Shown: one piece after another, positions 42,943-50,859 of the stretch
How positions within the stretch are numbered: position 1 is the first letter of the stretch
How the letters are laid out: each line of letters starts with the position of its first letter
Origin: Amycolatopsis lurida
GTDB taxonomy: Bacteria > Actinomycetota > Actinomycetes > Mycobacteriales > Pseudonocardiaceae
Length of the DNA: 64,000 bases
Direction of reading: 5' to 3'
Assembly (NCBI RefSeq): GCF_900105055.1
Contig: NZ_FNTA01000004.1
Span: 4,309,501-4,373,500 of the forward strand
Made by a program: the position numbers and the translations under genes
The notes under the pieces: generated by a model
What the model was told of the DNA's origin: nothing
Databases searched by the model: none
The model's input: only the letters and a program-made list of their open reading frames with translations

Positions 42943-43947
42943 TCAGAGATCGAGGGTGACCGGCTCGCGTTCGACGCAGACCCGGACGCGGTCGCCGGTC
43001 ACCGTCGGCAGTTCGCACGTCCCGCAGAACCCCTGGCGGCACGAATACGCGATACCGGGCACGGTTTCCCGCAGGACGTCGAGCGTCGTCCGGTCGGCGG
43101 GCACGTCCAAAACCCTGCCGCTGCGACCCAGTTCGACGCGGAACGGCTTGCCGCCGACGATCGGCGGCGTCGAGAACCGTTCGAAGAACACCGGTCCGGA
43201 AGCACGCAGGGCCGCGTCCGTGCGGACGCCGACGATCATCGGAACCGGGCCGCAGCAGTAGATCGGCGCGCCATCCGGTGCCCCTTCGAGAAGTTCGGCG
43301 CCCGCGGCGGGAATCCCGTAGTCCGTGTCCGGACGAATCCAGACACGATCCCCGAATTCGGACAATTCCTCCAGGAACGGCATCGAAGCCTCCTCGCGAC
43401 CGGTGTAGACCAGCCGCCAGTCCGCGCCCGCCGCGGCGGCTTGCCGCACCATCGGCAGGATCGGCGTGATCCCGATACCGCCCGCGATGAACAGGTACGC
43501 CGGGCTCGCGACGAAGGGGAACGCGTTGCGCGGGCCGCGCCCCGTGATCCGGGCGCCCTTCTTCAGCGCGTGCACCGCCGTCGAGCCCTCGCCGAGCAAG
43601 CGGACACCGACGCGGTAGGCCGAGCGGTCGTCCGGATCACCGCACAGAGAGTACTGACGGACCAGCCCTGGCCGTGGCGAAAGATCGATGTGCGCGCCGG
43701 GCCGCCATCGCGGCAGCGGCTCGCCGTGTTCGTGCACCAGCCGCAGGCCGGCGACGCCGTCGGCTTCGGCACGGACCTCGTCGACGACCAGCGGGAGATC
43801 ACGGTCGACGGCGACCACCGGCGGACGACGGCGGCCGCTCACCCCGCTGAGCCTGCGGTACAGCGCGACGACACCGGTCAGCGACGCCATCGCGCGGTCG
43901 GTCCGGCCGCTGCCGTCGAGCCGCAGCGGCCGCGGCGGTGTCTTCAT
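42943..43947 (-). CDS. PDR/VanB-type oxidoreductase with C-terminal 2Fe-2S ferredoxin
   Basis: 334 residues. FAD/FMN barrel (GAHIDLSPRPGLVRQYSLCGDP, RxYS motif), NAD(P) domain (YLFIAGGIGITPILPMVRQA, IYCCGPVPMI) and plant-type ferredoxin (YSCRQGFCGTCELPTVTGD...VCVE; C-x4-C-x2-C...C). It moves electrons from NAD(P)H through flavin and 2Fe-2S to an oxygenase. It overlaps the preceding gene (ATGA), suggesting it feeds the PF10118-type protein or flavin enzyme of this operon. The N-terminal 45 residues are Arg/Pro-rich and variable. Confidence 0.93.
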   Translation of the reverse strand: MKTPPRPLRLDGSGRTDRAMASLTGVVALYRRLSGVSGRRRPPVVAVDRDLPLVVDEVRAEADGVAGLRLVHEHGEPLPRWRPGAHIDLSPRPGLVRQYSLCGDPDDRSAYRVGVRLLGEGSTAVHALKKGARITGRGPRNAFPFVASPAYLFIAGGIGITPILPMVRQAAAAGADWRLVYTGREEASMPFLEELSEFGDRVWIRPDTDYGIPAAGAELLEGAPDGAPIYCCGPVPMIVGVRTDAALRASGPVFFERFSTPPIVGGKPFRVELGRSGRVLDVPADRTTLDVLRETVPGIAYSCRQGFCGTCELPTVTGDRVRVCVEREPVTLDL

Positions 43948-44810
43948 CGTGGTTCGTCGGCGGCCAAAGCGGCCGGGGAGCTCGCGAGGTACGCGACGGC
44001 CTGATCGGTGTTACCGGTTTCGGTGGGGTGGTAGGACTTCCGGAAGTACGGCCGGATCTCGCGCCGCAACTGCTTGCCCGAGGGCAGGAGCCCGAGCTTC
44101 GCCACGCGCAGATAGGTCCGGAAACTCGTCTTGCCCGGCCGGGTCGGATCGTTCTTCATGAGGAACCTGGTGCCCCGCAAGAAAACCCAGGCGAGCACCG
44201 GCGTCACCACGAGCATGCTGCGCACGCGGCGGGTATAGTGGCCGTCGAGATGCATGAACAGATCGAAGGCCACCGAGCGGTGCTCGACCTCTTCGGCGCC
44301 GTGCCAGCGCAGGAGATCCAGCATCGTCGGGTCGGCGCCGGCCTTGTCGAGCGCTTCGGCGTCGAGGATCCACTGGCCGAGGAAAGCGGTGTAGTGCTCG
44401 ATAGCGGCGACGATGGCGAGCCGTTCGATCAGCCATTCCTCGCGCCGTTTGGCGGAAAGGTCGCGGTCGCCGAGCAGGCGGCGGAACATCCACTCCATCT
44501 GCGCGATGTACGGCCGGACGTGGACGCCCGCCGCTTCGAGGTGTTCGGCGGCGCCGTCGTGCGCCTCGGCGTGCATGGCCTCCTGGCCGATGAAGCCGAG
44601 GACGTCCTCCTTGAGGCGCTCGTCGCGGATCAGCGGCACGGCCTGTTTGAACACCTCGACGAACCAGCGTTCGCCCTCCGGCAGCGCCAGATGCAGCACG
44701 TTGATCGTGTGCGTCGCCTGCGGTTCGCCCGGGATCCAGTGCATCGGCAACGACGCCCAGTCGAACTCGACGTCGCGTGCGTGCAGGACGATCTGCTCGT
44801 GGTCCGTCAC
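43944..44810 (-). CDS. PF10118-type metal-dependent hydrolase-like protein (putative diiron helical bundle)
   Basis: 288 residues, mostly helical. Clustered acid/His motifs suit a ferritin-like dimetal site: WFVEVFKQAVP, FIGQEAMHAEAHDGA, IEHYTAFLGQW and WHGAEEVEHRSVAFDLFMH. The family is annotated as predicted metal-dependent hydrolases (PF10118), but the E-x2-H pattern resembles diiron oxygenases or desaturases. It sits between a flavin monooxygenase gene (GTGA overlap) and a 2Fe-2S reductase gene (ATGA overlap), which supports a redox role. GTG 44810 has a strong GGAGG site. The true reaction is unknown. Confidence 0.82.
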   Translation of the reverse strand: MTDHEQIVLHARDVEFDWASLPMHWIPGEPQATHTINVLHLALPEGERWFVEVFKQAVPLIRDERLKEDVLGFIGQEAMHAEAHDGAAEHLEAAGVHVRPYIAQMEWMFRRLLGDRDLSAKRREEWLIERLAIVAAIEHYTAFLGQWILDAEALDKAGADPTMLDLLRWHGAEEVEHRSVAFDLFMHLDGHYTRRVRSMLVVTPVLAWVFLRGTRFLMKNDPTRPGKTSFRTYLRVAKLGLLPSGKQLRREIRPYFRKSYHPTETGNTDQAVAYLASSPAALAADEPR

Positions 44811-46276
44811 GACGACCTCCCGCTGAGTTCGTAGTCGCTCGCGTCGACCTTGCGGGTGTCGAGCCAGTAGCGCCAGGTGAACCCGGGCCAGATCGTCCGG
44901 TTGACGCCCTTCGCGTCGAGATACCAGCTCTTGCAGCCGCCCTGGGTCCACACGCCCTTGACGAGTTTGTCCTGGATCTCGCGCTGGAACTTCTCCTGCA
45001 CACCGGCGCGGACGTCGAGCGCGGCGGCGCCACGCGAATCGGCGAGCTTGATCGCGTCGACGACGTACCGTGCCTGCGACTCGATCATGAAGACCACCGA
45101 GTTGTGGCCCAGCGCGGTGTTCGGGCCGAGGAGGAAGAACAGGTTGGGGAAGCCGGAGACGGTGATGCCCTTGTGCGTTCGCATCCCCTCGGTCGCCCAT
45201 TCCTTGGCGAGGTCGCGCCCGTCGATCCCGGTGATGTCCAGGTATTCCAAGGCATCCGTGACCTTGAAACCGGTGCCGTAGATGATCGCGTCGACCTCGT
45301 GCTCGACGCCGTTCCCGTCGACGACACTGTGCGCCTTGACTTCCCGCACGCCTTCGGTGTTGACGTCCACATTGGACCGGTTGATCGCCGGGTAGTAGTC
45401 GTTGGAGATCAGCACCCGCTTGCAGCCCATGGTGTAGCCGGGGGTGACCTTCTTGCGCAGCTTCGGATCCTTGATGGCCTTGCCGATGTGGCGCTTCGCG
45501 ATCACCTCGCCGGCCTTCATGATCGCGGGATGGCCGTTGAAGCCGACGGCGCGCACTTCGAGGAACCAGTACAGCGCGTTGCGGTAAAGCCTTTGCACGC
45601 CGGGAATCCGGCGGAACGCGGTCTTGGCCCAGCCCGGCATGGCGTGGTCGGGTTTCGGCATGATCCACGGCGGCGTGCGCTGGAACAGCGTCAGCTCGTC
45701 GACCTCGGGGGCGATCTTCGGGACGAACTGGATCGCGCTGGCGCCGGTGCCGACCACGGCGACCTTCTTGCCGCGAAGGTCGTATTCGTGGTTCCACTGC
45801 GCGGAATGCCAGGTCTGGCCCTTGAACTTCTCGATGCCGGGCAGTTCGGGGACCTGCGGGATGTGCAGGCCGCCGACGCCCGAGACCAGGAACTGCGCCT
45901 CGAACTCACCCGACTTCGTGTGCACGTGCCAGCGGCGCTGGGTGTCGTCCCACGTCGCGCCGGTGAGCTCGACGCCGAAGCGGATCTTGCGCCGCAGCCG
46001 GTACTTGTCGGTGACGTCCTTGAGGTACTGGAAGATCTCGGGGGCGGGCGAGAACGACCGCGACCAGTCCGGGTTCTGCTCGTACGAGAACGAGTACATG
46101 TGGGACTGCACGTCGCAGGCGCAGCCGGGGTACGAGTTGTCGCGCCACGTACCGCCGACTTCGTCCGCCTTCTCCAGGATCACGTAGTCGGAGATCCCGG
46201 CTTTTTCGAGCTGGATGGCCTGGCCGAGCCCGGAGAACCCGGTGCCCACGATCACGACCTTGAATCGCTCGGTCAT
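44807..46276 (-). CDS. Flavin-containing (Baeyer-Villiger-type) monooxygenase
   Basis: 489 residues. FAD motif GTGFSGLG (GxGxxG), VGGTWRDNSYPGCACD, second dinucleotide motif VAVVGTGASA and BVMO-like fingerprint region SGVGGLHIPQVPELPGIEKFKGQTWHSAQW. ATG and GTG frames: start 46276 (MTERFKV) has GGAGG upstream. It resembles the MymA/EthA group of mycobacteria. It probably inserts oxygen into a lipid or ketone substrate. It heads a tightly overlapping operon with the PF10118 protein and the 2Fe-2S reductase; its promoter palindrome is at 46324-46340. Confidence 0.93.
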   Translation of the reverse strand: MTERFKVVIVGTGFSGLGQAIQLEKAGISDYVILEKADEVGGTWRDNSYPGCACDVQSHMYSFSYEQNPDWSRSFSPAPEIFQYLKDVTDKYRLRRKIRFGVELTGATWDDTQRRWHVHTKSGEFEAQFLVSGVGGLHIPQVPELPGIEKFKGQTWHSAQWNHEYDLRGKKVAVVGTGASAIQFVPKIAPEVDELTLFQRTPPWIMPKPDHAMPGWAKTAFRRIPGVQRLYRNALYWFLEVRAVGFNGHPAIMKAGEVIAKRHIGKAIKDPKLRKKVTPGYTMGCKRVLISNDYYPAINRSNVDVNTEGVREVKAHSVVDGNGVEHEVDAIIYGTGFKVTDALEYLDITGIDGRDLAKEWATEGMRTHKGITVSGFPNLFFLLGPNTALGHNSVVFMIESQARYVVDAIKLADSRGAAALDVRAGVQEKFQREIQDKLVKGVWTQGGCKSWYLDAKGVNRTIWPGFTWRYWLDTRKVDASDYELSGRSS

Positions 46277-46323
46277 CTGGCAATCCTCCACTTCGAGGCG
46301 TTCGTGCCCAGATGACGTTACCT

Positions 46324-46340
46324 CAAGTAACAGTTACTTG
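46324..46340. promoter_or_regulatory. Palindrome upstream of the flavin monooxygenase operon
   Basis: CAAGTAACAGTTACTTG is a perfect 7-3-7 palindrome, 48 bp upstream of the monooxygenase ATG. The half-site CAAGTAA recurs in the leader of the SDR-PPOX pair upstream (about 47794-47800, next to CTACCCG), and TACCCG also follows the first site, so one regulator may serve both transcripts. No regulator gene is adjacent. Confidence 0.68.
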
Positions 46341-46357
46341 CTAGTACTACCTACCCG

Positions 46358-46831
46358 TCAGTACGTGCCGCCGAGTTTCGTGTGGTCCCAGCTCACGATC
46401 TTGGTCGGCCGGAAGATCAGCCCGATCCGCTTCGGGGCCTGCTTGCCGATGAAGCCGGAGAGCTCGTCGGGCACCGGGTCCCCGGGCTTCGCGCCCGCGT
46501 ACCGCTGCATGAGCTTGATACCCATCTGGGTGACCACGGCGGTATCGGTGATGACCTCGACGTCGGCTTCGAGGGAGATCCCGCGGAGCTTGTCGTAGCT
46601 GTCGCCGTCCTCGATGAGCACCGTGGCGCGCGGGTCGCGCTCCAGGTTCTTCGCCTTCTGGGACGAGCCATAAGTCCAGGTCGCGACGCCGGACTCGTGC
46701 GGGTAGTACCAGAGCGGCGCCAGATGCGGGCGGCCGTTCGGGCCGATCGTCGCGACGTTGATGACCTTCTGCTCGTCGAGGAAGGCGGCGAGTTCGTCAG
46801 GTGACATGCGGATCTGGTCGCGACGGGACAT
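46358..46831 (-). CDS. PPOX-class (F420-dependent) split-barrel protein
   Basis: 157 residues: MSPDELAAFLDEQKVINVATIGPNGRPHLAPLWYYPHESG, WTYGSSQKAKNLERDPRATVLIEDGDSYDKLRGISLEADVEV. The K-A-K-N-L-x-R-D-P-R-A-T block is shared with the PPOX protein at 35284-35709. It starts 4 bp after the SDR stop, so the two are co-transcribed. It may reduce a pathway intermediate with F420H2 or bind FMN; substrate unknown. Confidence 0.88.
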   Translation of the reverse strand: MSRRDQIRMSPDELAAFLDEQKVINVATIGPNGRPHLAPLWYYPHESGVATWTYGSSQKAKNLERDPRATVLIEDGDSYDKLRGISLEADVEVITDTAVVTQMGIKLMQRYAGAKPGDPVPDELSGFIGKQAPKRIGLIFRPTKIVSWDHTKLGGTY

Positions 46832-46835
46832 CTGG

Positions 46836-47726
46836 TCAGCCCTTCCGTGTGGCGGCCCGGCCTGCCTGGCCGGTCACTGAAGATTCGTACGCGCCGCGCT
46901 CCTTGATGTCCATGAGCGCGGCGGCGTCGGCCTTCTTGATCCGGCCCTTCGCGCCGATCTCGATGATCCGCGGCAGGAACGCACGGATCAGCTTCAGGCC
47001 GCCGACCCAGCGGGGCACGTGCACGGTGCGGGCGCGTTTGTTGACCCCGGCCTGCAGGTGGTCGAGCGCGACGGACAGCGGATAGGTCTTGCCGAGCAGG
47101 CCGGGCATGCCGGCGCGGAGCTTGCCGAAGACCGGGTGCTGGTCGGCACTCTCGACGAGGTCGGTGCGGATCCAGGTCGGGTGCGCGACGCCGACCTTCA
47201 CGCCGAGGTGGGCGACTTCGGCGCGGAAACTGTTGCAGAACGCCTCGACGCCCGCCTTCGCGGCGGCGTAGTTGGCCATGCCCGGCGCGTGCGTGATCGC
47301 GGCCAGCGAGGAGATCGCGAGCAGGTAGCCCTTGCGGTCGATGACGTGCGGGAGGGTGACGCGGAAGGTGCGCCAGACGCCGAGGAGGTCGACCTCGATG
47401 ACCTTCTCGAAGGCGGCCGGATCCACCGACCGGACGAAACCGGAGGTCGCGATACCGGCGTTCGCGATGACGATGTCGATGCCGCCGAAATGCTCGACGA
47501 CGCCCGCGGTGGCCCGCTCGAGGTCGTCCCAGCTGGTGACGTCGGCTTCCCAGGCGCGGGCGCTGGGGCCGATCTTGTCGGCGACGGCCTGCTGTTCCTT
47601 GGCTTCGATGCCGACCAGTGCGACCTTCGCGCCCTGCGCGGCCAGGCGCTCGGCGAGCCCCGCGCCGATGCCCCTGGCGGCGCCGGTGATCAGGACGACC
47701 TTGCCGTTCACGCTGTTCTTGGCCAC
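46836..47726 (-). CDS. SDR family oxidoreductase
   Basis: 296 residues. TGAARGIG cofactor motif, ANAG, catalytic Ser in ISSLAA and YAAAK as YxxxK. The long C-terminal tail after residue 230 (KRARTVHVPRWVGGLKLIRAF...) is typical of mycobacterial SadH-like SDRs that act on lipophilic alcohols or ketones and cluster with flavin monooxygenases. GTG 47726 has CGAGGAGGC upstream. It is first of an SDR-PPOX pair located just upstream of the monooxygenase operon and is likely part of the same lipid or xenobiotic pathway. Confidence 0.9.
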   Translation of the reverse strand: MAKNSVNGKVVLITGAARGIGAGLAERLAAQGAKVALVGIEAKEQQAVADKIGPSARAWEADVTSWDDLERATAGVVEHFGGIDIVIANAGIATSGFVRSVDPAAFEKVIEVDLLGVWRTFRVTLPHVIDRKGYLLAISSLAAITHAPGMANYAAAKAGVEAFCNSFRAEVAHLGVKVGVAHPTWIRTDLVESADQHPVFGKLRAGMPGLLGKTYPLSVALDHLQAGVNKRARTVHVPRWVGGLKLIRAFLPRIIEIGAKGRIKKADAAALMDIKERGAYESSVTGQAGRAATRKG

Positions 47727-47802
47727 GTTGCCTCCTCGTCCGAGCCCTAAGGCTTTCGGACGGTACCCCAACCTACCCGGAGTAAGCTACCCGCAAGTAA
47801 GT

Positions 47803-47869
47803 CCGCAATTCGCCATCTACTCGCGATAGTTGGTGGTGCGAACCATCGCGAGTGGATGGCGAATTGCGG
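47803..47869. repeat. Palindromic element, divergent subfamily (GCCATCTACTCGCGAT arms)
   Basis: 25-bp arms (47803-47827; 47845-47869), CCGCAATTCGCCATCTAC and so on, one mismatch, 17-bp centre. The outer CCGCAATTCG is shared with the GTCACCTACTTGCG family, the inner part differs. It lies 6 bp past the stop of the aldo-keto reductase gene. Confidence 0.86.
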
Positions 47870-47875
47870 GGGTTG

Positions 47876-48787
47876 TCAGCGCGAGGCGGCGGAGAGGGCG
47901 TCGATCTCGCCGGAGGTGAGCGAGAGGTCGGCGGCGGGCAGGAGGTCGTTCAGCTGCTCGACCGAGCGGGCGCTCGCGATGGGCGCGGTGACGGTCGGCT
48001 GCGCGAACAGCCAGGCGAGGGAAACGGCCGCGACCGAGACGCCGCGGGACGCCGCGACCTCGTCGAGCACCGAGAGCACTCGCTCGCCGCGTTCGTCCAA
48101 ATAGGACGAAGCGCGGGCGGCGCGCGGGCTGTCGCCGAGGTCGTCCTTGGACCGGTACTTCCCGGCGAGGAAACCCTTGGCCAGCGAGAAATACGGCAGG
48201 ACGGTCAGTCCTTCGCGTTCGACCGCCGGCGCCAGATCCCGCTCGTAGTCCCGCTCGACGAGGTTGTAGTGCGGTTGCAGCGCGACGAACTTCGCCAGCC
48301 CCTCGCGGTCCGAAATGGACAGTGCTTCGCTCAGCCGTTCGGCCGAGTAGTTCGACGCCGCGACGTAACGGACCTTGCCGGCGCGCACGAGCGCGTCGAA
48401 GGCCCGCAGCGTCTCCTCGATCGGGGTGTCCGGATCGTCGATGTGCGCGTAGTAGAGGTCGATGTGGTCGGTCCGGAGCCGCCGGAGCGAGTCTTCGGCC
48501 GCCGCCGCGATGTTCGCCGCCGACAGGCCCTTCCGCTCTTCCCACATGCCGGTCTTGGTCGCGATGACGACGTCGTCGCGTCGGCCGCGCTTGGTCAGCC
48601 ACTCGCCGATGATCGTCTCGGAACCGCCCGCCGAATAAAGGTCGGCCGTGTCGATGAAGTTGCCGCCCGCCGCCGTGTAGGCGTCGAGGACGGCGAAGGA
48701 CTGCTCCTGGTCCGCGGTCCAGCCGAAGACGTTGCCGCCTAGGTTGATCCCACGGACGTCGAGGTCGGTGTTGCCGAGTTTCGCCAT
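47876..48787 (-). CDS. Aldo/keto reductase
   Basis: 303 residues of the (beta/alpha)8 AKR fold. Catalytic tetrad in order: Asp in NFIDTADLYSAG, Tyr in ADLYSAG, Lys in VIATKTGMWE and His in LYYAHIDDPDTP. The cofactor-end motif is PIASARSVEQL. NADPH-dependent carbonyl reductase or dehydrogenase of the YajO/Tas type; substrate unknown. It is divergent from an F420-dependent enzyme gene, 50 bp apart. Confidence 0.93.
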   Translation of the reverse strand: MAKLGNTDLDVRGINLGGNVFGWTADQEQSFAVLDAYTAAGGNFIDTADLYSAGGSETIIGEWLTKRGRRDDVVIATKTGMWEERKGLSAANIAAAAEDSLRRLRTDHIDLYYAHIDDPDTPIEETLRAFDALVRAGKVRYVAASNYSAERLSEALSISDREGLAKFVALQPHYNLVERDYERDLAPAVEREGLTVLPYFSLAKGFLAGKYRSKDDLGDSPRAARASSYLDERGERVLSVLDEVAASRGVSVAAVSLAWLFAQPTVTAPIASARSVEQLNDLLPAADLSLTSGEIDALSAASR

Positions 48788-48837
48788 ACCCCGAACTTAA
48801 GGGAAGACATCGGCCGCCCGCGGTGTTGCCTCGGTAC

Positions 48838-49659
48838 ATGGGAATCGAACTCGGCAGGATCGGTATCTGGCAGCTCGAAGGCGTGCTCACCCCGGAGCTC
48901 GCGCGCGAGGTGGAGGAACTCGGCTACGGCGCCATCTGGATCGGTGGCTCACCGGCGGGCGACCTCGTCAAGGCGGAGGAACTCCTCGACGCGACGAAGA
49001 CGATCAAGGTGGCCACCGGCATCGTCAACATCTGGAAGGACGACGCGGCCACGGTCGCCGAGTCGTCCAAGCGCATCGAGGCGAAGCACCCGGGCCGCTT
49101 CCTCCTCGGCGTCGGCGCCGGGCACCGCGAGCACACCGCGGAGTTCAAGAAGCCGTACGCGGCACTGGTCGAGTACCTCGACGCTCTCGACGCCGCCGGA
49201 GTGCCCGTCGAAGGCCGCGCGCTCGCCGCGCTCGGCCCGAAGGTGATCAAACTCGCAGGAGACCGCACGGCGGGCGCCCACCCGTACCTGATGACGCCCG
49301 AGCACACGCGTCAGGCGCGCGAGATCCTCGGCGAAGGACCGCTGCTCGCACCCGAGCAGAAGGTCGTCCTCGAGACCGACCCGGCGAAGGCCCGCGAGAT
49401 CGGGCGGGGCACCGTCAAGTTCTACCTCGGCCTCGTCAACTACACGAACTCCCTGCGGAAACTCGGGTTCACCGACGAAGACCTGGCGGGCGAGGGCAGC
49501 GACAAGCTGGTCGACGCGCTGGCCGTGCACGGCGACGCCGAGACGGTCGCCCGCGGCGTCACCGCGCATATCGAGGCCGGGGCGGACCACGTCAACATCC
49601 AGGTACTGAACCAAGACCCCCTGCCGGTCTACCGGGCGCTCGCCGCGGTCCTCCTCTGA
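48838..49659 (+). CDS. LLM-class F420-dependent oxidoreductase
   Basis: 273 residues of the luciferase-like TIM barrel: ELGRIGIWQLEGVLTPELAREVEELGYGAIWIGGSPAGDL, TIKVATGIVNIWKDDAATVAE, GRFLLGVGAGHREHTAEFKKPY and a C-terminal ADHVNIQVL. It resembles the TIGR03620-type mycobacterial F420 family. The ATG at 48838 gives MGIELG; no strong Shine-Dalgarno site is visible. Substrate unknown. Confidence 0.88.
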   Translation: MGIELGRIGIWQLEGVLTPELAREVEELGYGAIWIGGSPAGDLVKAEELLDATKTIKVATGIVNIWKDDAATVAESSKRIEAKHPGRFLLGVGAGHREHTAEFKKPYAALVEYLDALDAAGVPVEGRALAALGPKVIKLAGDRTAGAHPYLMTPEHTRQAREILGEGPLLAPEQKVVLETDPAKAREIGRGTVKFYLGLVNYTNSLRKLGFTDEDLAGEGSDKLVDALAVHGDAETVARGVTAHIEAGADHVNIQVLNQDPLPVYRALAAVLL

Positions 49660-49742
49660 CGCGACGGCTGTAGGCACCTCCCGGCCGACCTCGTACGATG
49701 CGGCCGAGAGGTGCACCAGCCTGCTTCGAGGAGGAGTAAACG

Positions 49743-50771
49743 ATGCCCATCGCCACCCCCGAGGTCTACGCGGAGATGCTCGACCGGGCGAAGGCGAACG
49801 AATTCGCCTACCCGGCCATCAACGTGACCTCGTCGGAGACCCTGAACGCCGCCATCCGCGGGTTCGCCGAGGCGGAGAGCGACGGGATCATCCAGTTCTC
49901 CACCGGCGGCGCCGAGTTCGCGTCCGGCCAGAAGGTCAAGGACATGGTGACCGGTTCGGTCGCGCTCGCCGAGTTCGCCCAGGTCGTCGCCGCCAAGTAC
50001 GACGTGAACGTCGCGCTGCACACCGACCACTGCCCGAAGGACAAGCTCGACGGCTTCGTCCGCCCGCTGATCGAGATCTCCGCCGAGCGGGTCAAGAACG
50101 GCCAGCACCCGTTGTTCCAGAGCCACATGTGGGACGGCTCCGCGATCGACCTCGACGAGAACCTCGAGATCGCGCAGGAGCTGCTCGCCAAGGCCGCGGC
50201 CGCGAACATCATCCTCGAGGTCGAGATCGGCGTCGTCGGCGGCGAGGAAGACGGCGTCGAAGCCGAGATCAACGAGAAGCTGTACACCGCCGAGGGCGAC
50301 TTCCTGAAGACGATCGACGCGCTCGGCTCCGGCGAGAACGGCCGCTACCTGCTGGCCGCGACCTTCGGCAACGTGCACGGCGTCTACAAGCCCGGCAACG
50401 TGAAGCTGCGCCCGGACGTGCTCAAGGGCGGCCAGGAGGCGGCGGCGAAGAAGCTCGGCCTCGCGGCCGGTTCGAAGCCGTTCGAGCTCGTGTTCCACGG
50501 TGGTTCCGGCTCGCTGCCGGAGGAGATCCGCGAGGCGGTGTCCTACGGCGTCGTGAAGATGAACGTCGACACCGACACGCAGTACGCCTTCACCCGGCCC
50601 ATCGCGGACCACTTCTTCAAGAACTACGACGGTGTCCTGAAGATCGACGGCGAGGTCGGCAACAAGAAGGTCTACGACCCGCGTAGCTACCTGAAGGCCG
50701 CCGAGGCCGGCATGGCCGCGCGCGTCGTCGAGGCCGCCCAGTCGCTGGGCTCCGCGGGCAAGAAGCTCTGA
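49743..50771 (+). CDS. fba: Class II fructose-bisphosphate aldolase
   Basis: 342 residues. It splits fructose-1,6-bisphosphate into DHAP and GAP. Zinc and catalytic motifs: VNVALHTDHCPKDKLDGFV (HTDHC), ANIILEVEIGVVGGEEDGVEAE, AATFGNVHGVYKPGNVKLRP and LVFHGGSGSLPEEIREAVSYGVVKMNVDTDTQYAF. Length and the HTDHCPKDKLDG block match Fba of actinobacteria. GAGGAGGAG precedes the ATG; TACGAT at about 49694 is a good -10. A palindrome follows at 50796. Confidence 0.97.
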   Translation: MPIATPEVYAEMLDRAKANEFAYPAINVTSSETLNAAIRGFAEAESDGIIQFSTGGAEFASGQKVKDMVTGSVALAEFAQVVAAKYDVNVALHTDHCPKDKLDGFVRPLIEISAERVKNGQHPLFQSHMWDGSAIDLDENLEIAQELLAKAAAANIILEVEIGVVGGEEDGVEAEINEKLYTAEGDFLKTIDALGSGENGRYLLAATFGNVHGVYKPGNVKLRPDVLKGGQEAAAKKLGLAAGSKPFELVFHGGSGSLPEEIREAVSYGVVKMNVDTDTQYAFTRPIADHFFKNYDGVLKIDGEVGNKKVYDPRSYLKAAEAGMAARVVEAAQSLGSAGKKL

Positions 50772-50795
50772 CCAGCCCGCATTTAGTCCTCTAAA

Positions 50796-50854
50796 AGTAC
50801 GTGAAGGCCCCCTTCATTGCGCTAGACGCAGTGAAGGGGGCCTTCACGTACTTG
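50796..50854. repeat. 59-bp palindrome, GTACGTGAAGGCCCCC family
   Basis: Perfect 27-bp arms (50796-50822; 50828-50854), AAGTACGTGAAGGCCCCC and so on, with a 5-base loop TAGAC. It lies between the convergent fba and membrane-protein genes, 5 bp from the latter's stop. Near-identical to the palindrome at 39398-39460 (GTACATG in place of GTACGTG). Confidence 0.93.
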
Positions 50855-50859
50855 GAGCC

